Source of the DNA: BMS3ABIN04 sp964553325
Lineage (GTDB): Bacteria; Bacteroidota; Ignavibacteria; Ignavibacteriales; Melioribacteraceae
Assembly: GCA_964553325.1 (NCBI GenBank)
Contig: CAZKKI010000082.1
Location: forward strand, 113,642-177,641
DNA: 64,000 bases
Reading direction: 5' to 3'
A program made the position numbers and the translations under genes. This document shows positions 26,501 through 35,280 of the stretch, piece after piece. The notes beneath the pieces are model-generated. The model made no database searches. It was not told where the DNA came from and worked only from the letters and a program-made list of their open reading frames with translations. Position 1 is the stretch's first letter. Every line of letters begins with the position of its first letter.

Positions 26501-27270
26501 CGCGTAGATTGTTCGACGACGCAAACGAAATGTTAACCGAAATCATAGACGGAAAATTATTAACAGCCAAAGCGGTAATCGGATTGTTTCCCGCAAATAC
26601 AATCGGTACCGATGATATTGAAATTTATACGGACGAGAATAGAAAAGGCGTGTTGGGAATTTTACACACACTCCGCCAACAAACACGAAAAGCAAGAAGG
26701 TCGGTGAATTTAGCCCTTGCCGATTTCATCGCTCCGAAAGATTCCCGGATAAAAGATTACATCGGATTATTCGCTTTAACTACCGGAACCGGTATTGAAA
26801 AATTAATTGATAAACATCAGCAAGATTCCGACGATTACAAAGTTATACTTGTAAAATCATTAGCGGATAGATTAGCCGAAGCGTTTGCCGAATTACTTCA
26901 TTTAAGAGTTAGAAAAGAATTCTGGGGTTATGCCGCAAACGAAAATTTAACTTATCAAGATTTAATCGCCGAAAAATACGAAGGTATTAGACCCGCACCG
27001 GGTTACCCAGCGCAACCCGATCATACAGAAAAAATTACCATGTTCAAGATATTAGATGCCGAACGTCATACCGGTATAAAGCTTACCGAAAACCTTGCTA
27101 TGTACCCCGCCGCTTCGATTTGCGGAATTTATTTTAGTAACCCGAACTCAAGGTATTTTAACGTTGGTAAAATCGACAAAGATCAAATAATCGATTACAG
27201 CAAACGAAAAGGCATGCCGGTTAAAGAAATCGAACGGTGGCTCAAGTCGAATTTGGGATATGAGAGCTGA
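23590..27270 (+). CDS. metH: Cobalamin-dependent methionine synthase
   Basis: MetH transfers the methyl group of 5-methyltetrahydrofolate to homocysteine through cobalamin. The start is set at ATG 23590, where the family N-terminus begins; an upstream in-frame ATG (23497) would add 31 unrelated residues. The 1226-residue protein has the homocysteine domain with zinc ligands Cys244, Cys307 and Cys308, a pterin-binding domain (about 345-620), the cap and B12 domain with DVHDIGKN (His756 as cobalt ligand), and the AdoMet reactivation domain (RPAPGYPAQPDH). All four modules are complete. No cobalamin or SAM riboswitch is visible in the 140-bp leader. Confidence 0.95.
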   Translation: MVIESLKSLLDKRILVLDGAMGTMIQRYMLTEEDFRGKKFVNHPNPLKGNNDILCLTQPGIIKNIHLEYLKAGADIIETNTFNGTSISQADYGTEDFIYEINFNAARLAKEAITELNDKHKPRFVAGAVGPTNKTASMSPDVTDPGFRAVTFDDLSKAYSEQIKGLIDGGADIILIETIFDTLNAKAAIYAVTEISERLGRKIPVMISGTITDASGRTLSGQTLEAFWISISHTKNLLSVGLNCAMGPQQLRPYIEELSKIADCYVSLYPNAGLPNEFGEYDESPESMKVVLEDYAKNGFFNIVGGCCGTTPEHIKAFAEMTKNLPARKIPLTEPYLKLSGLEPLVIRPDSNFINIGERTNVAGSRKFAKLIREENYEDALSVAKNQVENGAQILDVSMDDAMIDAEQAMIKFLNLLAAEPDIAKVPIMIDSSKWEVIEAGLKRLQGKGIVNSISLKEGENKFKEHARKIKKFGAAVIVMAFDEDGQADTFERKINICKRAYEILVNDVGFPPQDIILDPNIFAVGTGIKEHQNYAVDYFEAVRWIKQNLPYAKVSGGVSNVSFAFRGNNTVRRAINSAFLYHAIEAGMDMGIVNPAQLDVYENIPKDLLALVEDVLFNRRDDATDRLIEYAEKVKRTTVTETKKLEWREKPVEERLEYALIKGITDFIEPDVEEARKKYPSALDVIEKPLMKGMNKVGDLFGSGKMFLPQVVKSARVMKKAVSYLIPYIEKEKKAAGNLSHEGTILLATVKGDVHDIGKNIVSVVLSCNNYNIIDLGVMVPSDKILSTAIEKDVDIIGLSGLITPSLDEMVHIAKEMKRLKLNKPLLIGGATTSKIHTAVKIAENYDGPVVHVLDASQSVPVVNNLLNENLKNEFLNNIQKEYKNIRDRYIKKRKGKLFLTIEEARENKLKIDWEYQQIKKPETTGIKVFENYPLSEIRKYIDWNPFFRAWGLKGKYPAIFDENPQGKEARRLFDDANEMLTEIIDGKLLTAKAVIGLFPANTIGTDDIEIYTDENRKGVLGILHTLRQQTRKARRSVNLALADFIAPKDSRIKDYIGLFALTTGTGIEKLIDKHQQDSDDYKVILVKSLADRLAEAFAELLHLRVRKEFWGYAANENLTYQDLIAEKYEGIRPAPGYPAQPDHTEKITMFKILDAERHTGIKLTENLAMYPAASICGIYFSNPNSRYFNVGKIDKDQIIDYSKRKGMPVKEIERWLKSNLGYES

Positions 27271-27350
27271 ATTTTTATCTTGATTATAAACCGGTAATCA
27301 TTATTTTATGTTTGTCAATTATATTTCACTTTAATTTGAAAGGAACACTT

Positions 27351-28022
27351 ATGAAAAAATTATATATTCCGGTATTATTAGTAACGGTTGTATCCATTAC
27401 GTTTTTAACAGCCAGAAGTTTCAGGGTTCAACAAGTACCATACGGTTCAAAATTCAGTTGCAATACTTGTCACACCAACGGCGGTGGAACGCCTAGAAAC
27501 GCTTTCGGCAAAGATGTAGAATCACGTGTAACACCCGGGGGGAACGAAACATTTTGGGGTCCCGAACTGGCGGCTTTGGATTCCGACGGCGACGGTTTCA
27601 CAAACGGAGAGGAATTACAAGACCCTAACGGGACTTGGAAACAAGGTGATCCCGATCCCGGCGACCCGAATGCGGTAACCCACCCCGGCGATCCGAACGA
27701 CCATCCGCCGATCGTTTCCGTACAAGACGAACAAATAGTTAAAAACGAATTTATTCTCTATAATAATTATCCTAATCCCTTTAATCCTTCAACTAAGATT
27801 TCTTTTAACGTTCCCGTTCGCTCCCAATTGAAACTGGAAATCTATAATGTACGCGGAGAACTAATTAACACATTGATTGATGAAGAATATTCTCCGGGTA
27901 AGTACGAAGTTTTATGGAACGGGAGAAATATGAACGGGGAAAAAGTCACTTCGGGAATTTATCTCTACAGATTTTTAGCCGACGGATTCGTTCAAACAAA
28001 ACGGATGGTGTTAATTAAATAA
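27351..28022 (+). CDS. Type IX-secreted protein with a single haem-c motif
   Basis: ATG 27351 is chosen because AAAGGA precedes it and a signal peptide follows (about 1-22); the longer frame adds 13 residues. The 223-residue protein has one CNTCH (37-41), a Ca-binding-like loop DSDGDGFTNGEEL (77-89) and a Pro/Asp-rich linker. A type IX sorting domain ends it (about 135-223; NYPNPFNPST, then VTSGIYLYRF). It should be exported and attached at the cell surface. If haem is bound, it would be an extracellular electron carrier; there is no Met in the small domain, so the distal ligand is unclear. Confidence 0.72.
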   Translation: MKKLYIPVLLVTVVSITFLTARSFRVQQVPYGSKFSCNTCHTNGGGTPRNAFGKDVESRVTPGGNETFWGPELAALDSDGDGFTNGEELQDPNGTWKQGDPDPGDPNAVTHPGDPNDHPPIVSVQDEQIVKNEFILYNNYPNPFNPSTKISFNVPVRSQLKLEIYNVRGELINTLIDEEYSPGKYEVLWNGRNMNGEKVTSGIYLYRFLADGFVQTKRMVLIK

Positions 28023-28028
28023 CGTAAT

Positions 28029-28047
28029 TCCGGTACGGATTTTTTTT
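28029..28047 (+). terminator. Weak intrinsic terminator
   Basis: A short TCCG-GTA-CGGA stem followed by eight T lies 7 bp after the stop of the secreted haem protein gene. The T tract is good but the stem is only 4 bp. Confidence 0.4.
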
Positions 28048-28102
28048 CTTGCATTTTCTACTTCGTTCATTATTTTACTTTTATAAAATAATTACGTATA
28101 TT

Positions 28103-28124
28103 AATCGGACAAATAATTCCGATT
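28103..28124. repeat. Short inverted repeat upstream of the beta-helix protein
   Basis: AATCGGA (28103-28109) and TCCGATT (28118-28124) flank 8 bp, about 117 bp before the start of the secreted beta-helix protein. It may be an operator; there is no T tract for termination. Confidence 0.3.
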
Positions 28125-28240
28125 CAATCGATTTATGTTCTTTTACACAAACTAAAAACTCCCGATAATTTGAACAAACTTTTTTGAACAAGATTTGTTT
28201 TTCCTCCTTTTACTTTTTTAAAAATCAATACGAGGTGAAA

Positions 28241-30316
28241 ATGTTTTTGAAAATAAAAACAATTTTATTTTTTCTTACCTTATCAAATATTCTCTTGGGA
28301 ACCGTTTACGAAGTTGGTCCCGGAAAAACTTATACCGATTTGGGTGCAGTTCCATGGCTAACACTCGAACCTGGTGATAGTGTATTAATTTATTGGAAAA
28401 GCGAACCTTATGCTTCCAAAATATTCGTTCGGGTATCCGGCACGGAAGCTAACCCGATCGTCATCAAGGGGATACCGAATCAAAACGGTGAATTACCTAT
28501 TATTACGGGTGAAAACGCAACCACCAACGCACAGTTTCAAGGCTATTTTAGTAGTACATGGACGGAAGATTTGGGGTTATTTTTAATCCACCGGAATACC
28601 AACGTACCGCCCGAAGACGATGAAACATATAAACCGAGCTATTTGGTTTTTGAATATTTGGAATTAACGGGAGTAAAACCCGAAAATACTTTTACCGATC
28701 AAAACGGAAACGTGCGCAACTATAATCAATTTTCTTCGGCAATACACGCTTTGGAATCGGATAATCTAACAATACGTCACTGTAAAATTCACGATAATGC
28801 TCAAGGTATATTTACTAACAGCAACGGTGATACGGAAGGTTATATTTCGAGAAACACTCTTATTGAATTTAATGAAATCTGGGGAAACGGAAATGCCAAT
28901 TCCGACGGAACGGAACATAATATTTACATTCAATCGGCCGGCACTATTATTCAATACAATTATTTCGGCAGTCTGCGGGCGGGCTCGCAAGGCGCTAACA
29001 TTAAAGATAGGTCTTCAGGAACAATAATTCGATATAATTGGATTGAAGGCTCGGCAAGGATTTTAGATTTAGTTGAAACCGAAGATGCTGCACCTATAAT
29101 TATGAACGAACCGAATTACCACGATGTTTACGTATACGGCAATATTATTGTTAACGACTTGAAAAAAGATCCGTTCGGAGTTAATTTAATACATTTCGGA
29201 TACGACAATTCTCCTGTCGAAGCAAAAAGAGGAACACTTTTCTTTTACAACAATACCGTTTACATCAAGGGAGACGAAACCGATTGGTGGTACATAAATC
29301 TATTTGACATCCCGGACGACGGAGACGCTTCAACTACCGAAGGAACCGTAGCAATGTATAACAACATTATTCATAAAGAAGGAACCACTCATCTTCAATT
29401 GATGCGCGACGGAGGTTTCCTAAACTTTTACGAAACGAATTGGTTGTATGAAGATTATGCCGATGTGGCAAGTGGTGCCACGGCACAAGTTAATTATTAT
29501 CACACTCCCATCACGGGAACGGATCCTGCATTTACCGATGTAAATGCGGAAGATTTCACTTTACTAAACTCTTCTCCGTGTATAAACCAAGCCGGTTCCT
29601 TGCCTGACAGTATTAATCAAAATTATCCGTTAACTAAAGAATATGTTAAACATGCAAGCGTTAAAGAAAGAATTAAAATTGGTCCCGCTTTCGAACTGGG
29701 CGCCTTCGAGAACGATCAAGTTGTTGCGGTAGAACTCGAAGTTTTCAATGCCGAGCTGAGCGGTAAAATTATCGAATTAAATTGGCAAACCGCTTCCGAA
29801 ATAAATAATTACGGTTTTTATATCGAAAGATGGATTCGCCCGATTTTCTCCGGATCCGAAAACGAAAATACCGAAACGTGGGAAACAATCGGATTTGTAA
29901 AAGGATCGGGTAATTCATATTCACCGAAAAAATACTCTTACACCGACAACGATATTAAAACACCGGGGCAATACCATTACAGATTAAAGCAAACCGACAT
30001 TGACGGTTCATTTGAATATTCCAACATTATTGAAGTCAATGTATCTATTCCGCTTAAATTCGAATTGTATCAAAATTATCCGAATCCTTTTAATCCTTCT
30101 ACAAATATAAGTTTCACGTTACCGGTTGAAACAAAAATCAAACTGTACATCACGAATAATTTAGGGGAAATAATTACTACGTTAGTTAATAGTATTAAAC
30201 CGGCGGGATTTTACAATTACACTTTCGACGGTACAAAACTAAGCACCGGTATATACTATTGCAAAATGGAAACAGAAGGTTTTTCCGATACAAAAAAAAT
30301 GTTGCTAATTAAATAA
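28241..30316 (+). CDS. Secreted right-handed beta-helix protein with type IX sorting domain
   Basis: ATG 28241 has a GAGGTG ribosome site and opens a signal peptide (about 1-22); the upstream in-frame start has neither. The 691-residue protein then shows a right-handed parallel beta-helix of the pectate-lyase/chondroitinase type (about 30-480; repeated NxxIxxNxI-like rungs such as TIIQYNYFGS and DVYVYGNIIV). A fibronectin-like domain follows (about 510-610), then a sorting domain (NYPNPFNPST, LSTGIYYCKM). It is probably a surface or released polysaccharide-binding or lyase protein; no catalytic residues could be assigned. Confidence 0.75.
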   Translation: MFLKIKTILFFLTLSNILLGTVYEVGPGKTYTDLGAVPWLTLEPGDSVLIYWKSEPYASKIFVRVSGTEANPIVIKGIPNQNGELPIITGENATTNAQFQGYFSSTWTEDLGLFLIHRNTNVPPEDDETYKPSYLVFEYLELTGVKPENTFTDQNGNVRNYNQFSSAIHALESDNLTIRHCKIHDNAQGIFTNSNGDTEGYISRNTLIEFNEIWGNGNANSDGTEHNIYIQSAGTIIQYNYFGSLRAGSQGANIKDRSSGTIIRYNWIEGSARILDLVETEDAAPIIMNEPNYHDVYVYGNIIVNDLKKDPFGVNLIHFGYDNSPVEAKRGTLFFYNNTVYIKGDETDWWYINLFDIPDDGDASTTEGTVAMYNNIIHKEGTTHLQLMRDGGFLNFYETNWLYEDYADVASGATAQVNYYHTPITGTDPAFTDVNAEDFTLLNSSPCINQAGSLPDSINQNYPLTKEYVKHASVKERIKIGPAFELGAFENDQVVAVELEVFNAELSGKIIELNWQTASEINNYGFYIERWIRPIFSGSENENTETWETIGFVKGSGNSYSPKKYSYTDNDIKTPGQYHYRLKQTDIDGSFEYSNIIEVNVSIPLKFELYQNYPNPFNPSTNISFTLPVETKIKLYITNNLGEIITTLVNSIKPAGFYNYTFDGTKLSTGIYYCKMETEGFSDTKKMLLIK

Positions 30317-30327
30317 GAGGTCGGTAT

Positions 30328-30882
30328 TTATCTCGAATATTTTGCCAAAAGCATTGCTTTGTTTTTAGGGCGATTACCTTCGGACCGACTTACGAACTCT
30401 TTGTACTCGAGAATTTCCAGATTATTAAATGCATTCAATAATTCCCCGGGATTAAGTAAATATGCGGGGTTGTGACCGAGCTTATCGGTTTCCTCGCCTT
30501 TCATAATCGATTCGTAGATTAATATTCCGTCGGGTTTCAATGCGTTGCAAATTCCCGAAAACAAATTTCTATTTAAAAAATTGATACAAATGATTAAATC
30601 GTATTTTTTTTCTTCGAATGTGTAAAAATCCAAATCCACTTGGAAAACGTTCACACCTTTTATTTGCCTTAATTTCTCAACGGCAAAATCACTAAACTCC
30701 AATGCATCTACATCAAAACCTTTACTAACCAAAAATTTCGAATTTCGACCTGTTCCCGCAGCAATATCCAACGCTTTTTTCCCGCGAGCATAAACATAAT
30801 ATTTTCTAACCGACTCGGACGGTTCCGTTAAATAAATACCTTCGGAATATTTTTTATTCCATCGCTCTCTGTCTTTTTCCAT
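30328..30882 (-). CDS. Class I SAM-dependent methyltransferase (TehB-like)
   Basis: This 184-residue cytosolic protein has motif I LDIAAGTGRNS (about 38-48), an acidic motif II (DVDALEFSD) and DLIICINFLNR as motif IV. N-terminal RERWNKKYSEG resembles TehB-type methyltransferases, which act on oxyanions or small molecules. The substrate is unknown. It is convergent with the beta-helix gene and monocistronic. Confidence 0.78.
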   Translation of the reverse strand: MEKDRERWNKKYSEGIYLTEPSESVRKYYVYARGKKALDIAAGTGRNSKFLVSKGFDVDALEFSDFAVEKLRQIKGVNVFQVDLDFYTFEEKKYDLIICINFLNRNLFSGICNALKPDGILIYESIMKGEETDKLGHNPAYLLNPGELLNAFNNLEILEYKEFVSRSEGNRPKNKAMLLAKYSR

Positions 30883-30969
30883 CGCTTTGTTTAAATTTTT
30901 ACATTCAAAATTAATTCGCCGATTTTCTTTATATTAGAACTCATTCGTAAAAAATTATAGAGACAAATT

Positions 30970-32169
30970 ATGAATAACTTAATCAACGAACAAGACTTAA
31001 ACACTTGGGCTACTTATCTTTTGGATTATTCGCTTGGCGGTGTTCAACCCGACGACGTGATTATGATTAAAGGCGAAAATATTTGTTGGCCTTTAATTTC
31101 CGTACTTCAAGATAAAATTTTTGAAGCCGGCGGCATTGCCGACGTGAACATAGTAGCGCCGGATAACGACCGCGGAAAAGTTTGGGGTGCATCGATGGCT
31201 AAATTCGGTTCCGTCGAACAAATTCAAAAGGTCCCTCGATGGCACAAGGACAGATACGAAGCAATGACCAAATATATTGAAATACTCGGCGCCGAAAATC
31301 CCAAATTGTTTACCGGCGTAAAAGAAGATTTGGCTCAAGAAATAATGAAAGTAGACGAACCCATTAAAAATATTAGACTTGCCAAACCTTGGGTTCTTAC
31401 GTTATTTCCCACACAAGGTTTCGCCGATCTAGAAGGTATGACCCTTGAAGAATATACAAAAGTAATCGTGAATGCTTCTACTGTCGATCCTCGTTATCTT
31501 GAAGACGTTGAAGAAGATATTTACAAATTAATGGATAAAAGCGAAATTATACGAATTCAAACCGAGCATCCGAAAACCGGAAAGCTTTTAGAACTTAGCA
31601 TGAACATTGCAAATAAAAACATAATAAAATGTACCGGGAAAAGAAATTTTCCGGACGGAGAAGTTTTTACTAGTCCCGATGCAAACACCGTTGAAGGCGA
31701 GATTTTCGTCGATCTTCCCGTTTATCAAGGCGGCGGAGATATTCAAGGAATTTACTTGAAATTCGAAAACGGAATGATAACAGATTACAGTGCGGAACAA
31801 GGCGGTGAAATTCTTAAAAAGATAATCGAAACCGATAGAGGTTCTCATCGTTTGGGTGAAGTGGCATTAGGAATGAATAACGGAATCGAAAAGGTATTAA
31901 AACATCCTTTGTTTGTCGAAAAAGTTGGCGGAACATTACATATCGCAATTGGTGCAAGTTATCCCGAATGTTTTGTTAACGACGAAGTAAGCGGTGAAAA
32001 ACGTTCGAATAGAATAAATGAATTATTTGAAGAAGGAATTTTGAATAAATCGGCACAACATGTAGATATAGTTACGGATTTCAGGCCCGGCGGAAGCGGC
32101 AGAGCCGTTTATCTCGATGATATAAAACTTGAGATCGAAAATAACATTTGGGTCGTCCCGAGAAATTAA
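30970..32169 (+). CDS. M29-family metallo-aminopeptidase
   Basis: This 399-residue cytosolic enzyme removes N-terminal residues with a two-metal site. The M29 ligands are visible: Glu231 in FPDGEVFTSPD, Glu297 in GSHRLGEVALG, His324 in HIAIGASYPE, and His364 with Asp366 in QHVDIVTD. Length and order match the thermophilic AmpS/AmpT aminopeptidases. It opens a six-gene + strand run in which gaps are 34, 18, 20, 8 and 3 bp. Its neighbour is arginine deiminase, suggesting use of peptides and arginine. Confidence 0.88.
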   Translation: MNNLINEQDLNTWATYLLDYSLGGVQPDDVIMIKGENICWPLISVLQDKIFEAGGIADVNIVAPDNDRGKVWGASMAKFGSVEQIQKVPRWHKDRYEAMTKYIEILGAENPKLFTGVKEDLAQEIMKVDEPIKNIRLAKPWVLTLFPTQGFADLEGMTLEEYTKVIVNASTVDPRYLEDVEEDIYKLMDKSEIIRIQTEHPKTGKLLELSMNIANKNIIKCTGKRNFPDGEVFTSPDANTVEGEIFVDLPVYQGGGDIQGIYLKFENGMITDYSAEQGGEILKKIIETDRGSHRLGEVALGMNNGIEKVLKHPLFVEKVGGTLHIAIGASYPECFVNDEVSGEKRSNRINELFEEGILNKSAQHVDIVTDFRPGGSGRAVYLDDIKLEIENNIWVVPRN

Positions 32170-32203
32170 TTTTCAATATTTATATTATTAATCTTTTAAT
32201 ATT

Positions 32204-33448
32204 ATGAAAGTAAATATCACTTCCGAAATCGGTAAACTGAATACGGTCATAATTCACACGCCCGGTAAAGAGGTTGAAAATATGACGCCGGAAAGTGCCG
32301 AGCGAGCTTTGTACAGCGATATTCTAAACCTTTCCGTTGCATTGAAAGAATACGATGAATTCAAAAAAGTACTTCAACAAACTACCGAAGTTTTAGAAGT
32401 GAGGGATTTACTAAACTCGGTTTTGAAAATAGAAGAAGCTAAATCGCATTTACTCCGGCACGTATGTAAATACGAAAAAACGGAAGATATAAAAAACATA
32501 TTGTGGGATCTTCCGACGGAAGAACTGGCCAGACAATTAATCGAAGGTGTTCCGCTATTAAAAAACAACCTTACCGCGTTTCTTAGTCGTGAACGCTATT
32601 CCCTTCAACCGTTGCATAATTTGTTTTTCACTCGCGATAGTTCCGTCGGTTTATACGATAACATTCTGATCGGTAAACTAGCCAACCGTGTTCGCGAGCG
32701 GGAAGCAATGATTATGGATACGATCTTCAAGTTTCACCCGAAATTAAAAAACAAATCCATTAACCCTTTTTATGATCGAAGAACCGAGAAGATAACGATT
32801 GAGGGCGGCGATATAATTATTGCAAGGGATGATATTATTTTAGTCGGTATAGGAAACAGAACAACGACGTACGGTGTGGATTACATAATCGACCATTTTA
32901 AAAAGTACGGCGAAAGGAAAAATATAATTATTCAAGAACTTCCCGATACCCTTGAATCTTTCATACATCTCGATATGGTATTTACGTTTCTGGATAACGA
33001 CAAATGCATGGTTTACGCTCCGGTAATTTTCAAGCATTATCATTTGCGCACCGTGCACATTGTTGTAGATAACGGCGAGGTAAAATCCATTAACGAAGTT
33101 TCCAATATCCTGGAAATATTAAAAACTCTCGGACTCGATATGAAACCGATTCATTGCGGCGGAAACACGGACGAGTGGACGCAAGAACGCGAACAGTGGC
33201 ATAGCGGCGCCAACTTTTTTGCAATTGCGCCGGGTAAAATTTTAGGGTATGCCCGAAATGTTTATACAATCGAAGAACTGAACAAAAACGGCTTTGAAGT
33301 AATAAAAGCATCCGAATTTGATTCTTCCCGATACAATATTAACGATAAGAAAAACATCGTTATAACAATCGAAGGGGACGAGCTTGCAAGAGGCGGCGGC
33401 GGATGCAGATGCATGACTATGCCATTGAACAGAGAAACCGCTTTTTAA
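32204..33448 (+). CDS. arcA: Arginine deiminase
   Basis: Arginine deiminase converts arginine to citrulline and ammonia. The 414-residue protein has FTRDSSVG, the acid pair in IEGGDIIIA, HLDMVFTF with a catalytic His, HCGGNTDEWTQEREQW and the nucleophile Cys403 in GGGGCRCMTMPL. An additional Cys401 replaces the Pro common at this place. The usual partners, ornithine carbamoyltransferase, carbamate kinase and the ArcD antiporter, are not adjacent, so this gene stands outside a classical fermentative operon. It lies in a tight run behind an aminopeptidase and before a proton antiporter. Confidence 0.9.
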   Translation: MKVNITSEIGKLNTVIIHTPGKEVENMTPESAERALYSDILNLSVALKEYDEFKKVLQQTTEVLEVRDLLNSVLKIEEAKSHLLRHVCKYEKTEDIKNILWDLPTEELARQLIEGVPLLKNNLTAFLSRERYSLQPLHNLFFTRDSSVGLYDNILIGKLANRVREREAMIMDTIFKFHPKLKNKSINPFYDRRTEKITIEGGDIIIARDDIILVGIGNRTTTYGVDYIIDHFKKYGERKNIIIQELPDTLESFIHLDMVFTFLDNDKCMVYAPVIFKHYHLRTVHIVVDNGEVKSINEVSNILEILKTLGLDMKPIHCGGNTDEWTQEREQWHSGANFFAIAPGKILGYARNVYTIEELNKNGFEVIKASEFDSSRYNINDKKNIVITIEGDELARGGGGCRCMTMPLNRETAF

Positions 33449-33466
33449 AATCAATTATCAAAAACT

Positions 33467-35260
33467 ATGTCAGAACACATATTAGTCAGCTTTGCCATTA
33501 TTGTTGTTGCCGGCACTATTGCGCAATGGCTCTCATGGAAATTCAATCTGCCTTCAATTCTTTTATTGATGGTGATCGGAATAATCGTCGGTCCGGTTTC
33601 CGGTTATATTAATCCCGACGATTTCTTCGGTGACATTTTATTTCCTTTCGTGTCGATTTCCGTCGCTATTATTTTATTCGAAGGCGGTTTAAGTTTACAT
33701 TTCAACGAGTTTAAACAAATTTCCGGAATTGTCAGAAATTTAATGACAATCGGGAATATTGTTACTTGGGGATTGACAACTTTGGTTTCGCATTACATTT
33801 TGAATTTATCCGTCGGCTTGGCGTTACTTATTTCCGCAATACTTGTGGTAACTGGTCCAACCGTCATCATCCCGATGCTCAGACAAATCAAACCGAAAGG
33901 TAAAATAAATGCCATATTGAAATGGGAAGGAATAGTTAACGATCCCATCGGTGCTATTCTGGCATTACTTGTATTCGAAATTCTAATTTCGGCCGGCCCT
34001 AAAGAAGCCACAACAATCGCAATCATTACAATAATTAAGAGTTTGGGAATAGGAGTGATTTTAGGCGGGCTCACAAGTGCTTTTATAGTTTACTTGCTCA
34101 AACGGGATGCCGTTCCGGATTATTTGCAAAGCCCGTTTATGCTAACGGTTGTTATCGGTGTTTTCGCATTATCGAATACGCTCCAGAGCGAGAGCGGATT
34201 GCTTACCGTTACCGTAATGGGAATGATACTTGCAAATCAAAAATACGTAACAATTCATCATATTGTAGAATTTAAAGAAAATTTACGTGTACTTTTAATT
34301 TCTTTCTTATTTATTGTGTTATCGGCACGATTACAATTAACCGACTTGCAACAGTTGGATTGGAGAAGTTTTTTATTTGTAGGTTTGTTAATTGCGGTAG
34401 TAAGACCGGCAAGTATTTTTGCTTCCACAATAAAATCCGGTTTAACGTTAAAAGAAAAAATTTTCTTATCGGGAATGGCGCCGAGAGGAATCGTGGCCGC
34501 CGCAATAACTTCGTTATTCGCCATCGAGTTAAGTGAAAAACATATTGCCGGTGCGGAGGCTCTTGTACCGGTAATGTTTTTGGTAATAATCGTAACCATT
34601 ACGGTTTACGGTTTAACGGCATCCACTCTGGCAAAAAAACTTAATCTTTCCGAAGCTAATCCCCAAGGTTGTTTGATTGTGGGAGCTCATAAGTTAGGCA
34701 GATCAATCGCAAAAGCACTGAACGACGAACACTTCCAAACCTTATTAATCGATACAAACAGATCGAATGTTATGCAAGCTAAAATGGAAGGATTAAATGC
34801 CGTTGTCGGAAATATTCTTTCCGAATCCATAATGGAAGAAATCGAGTTGGACGGAATCGGCAAGTTGATTGCACTTACAACTAATAACGAAGTAAACTCT
34901 TTGGCGGCTTTGCAGTTTTCCAGAATATTCGGCTCGAAAAATGTTTTTCAAATAGGAATGGACAGAAACAAAGACGGCAAGCTCGATGAGGTTTCAAGAG
35001 AATTGCGGGGTAGAATTTTATTCAGCGATTCGGCTTTGATGTGTACATTGGAAGAACTTATTGTAGACGACTCCGCAATAAGCTCAACAAAAATTACGGA
35101 AGAATACGACTTTGAAACAATGAGAGAAAAATATGGCGAACAAAATATTATTCCACTCTTCCTAATTACGCCCGACCATGAACTGTTGGTATTTTCCAAA
35201 GACAACAAACCTACACCGAAACCGGGCGATATACTCATGAGCATAATTATAAAAAGATAA
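33467..35260 (+). CDS. CPA-type Na+(K+)/H+ antiporter with TrkA-N domain
   Basis: This 597-residue protein has about twelve TM helices (residues 5-395) of the CPA1/NhaP type, including the core GLLTVTVMGMILANQ and the PRGIVAAAI loop. A cytoplasmic TrkA-N-type nucleotide-binding domain follows (about 400-515; GAHKLGRSIAKAL), then a small TrkA-C-like tail. It exchanges protons for Na+ or K+ and the nucleotide domain probably gates it. Beside arginine deiminase, it could help in pH balance. Exact ion specificity cannot be told. Confidence 0.85.
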   Translation: MSEHILVSFAIIVVAGTIAQWLSWKFNLPSILLLMVIGIIVGPVSGYINPDDFFGDILFPFVSISVAIILFEGGLSLHFNEFKQISGIVRNLMTIGNIVTWGLTTLVSHYILNLSVGLALLISAILVVTGPTVIIPMLRQIKPKGKINAILKWEGIVNDPIGAILALLVFEILISAGPKEATTIAIITIIKSLGIGVILGGLTSAFIVYLLKRDAVPDYLQSPFMLTVVIGVFALSNTLQSESGLLTVTVMGMILANQKYVTIHHIVEFKENLRVLLISFLFIVLSARLQLTDLQQLDWRSFLFVGLLIAVVRPASIFASTIKSGLTLKEKIFLSGMAPRGIVAAAITSLFAIELSEKHIAGAEALVPVMFLVIIVTITVYGLTASTLAKKLNLSEANPQGCLIVGAHKLGRSIAKALNDEHFQTLLIDTNRSNVMQAKMEGLNAVVGNILSESIMEEIELDGIGKLIALTTNNEVNSLAALQFSRIFGSKNVFQIGMDRNKDGKLDEVSRELRGRILFSDSALMCTLEELIVDDSAISSTKITEEYDFETMREKYGEQNIIPLFLITPDHELLVFSKDNKPTPKPGDILMSIIIKR

Positions 35261-35280
35261 AACTTAAATGAGGGGAAGTT

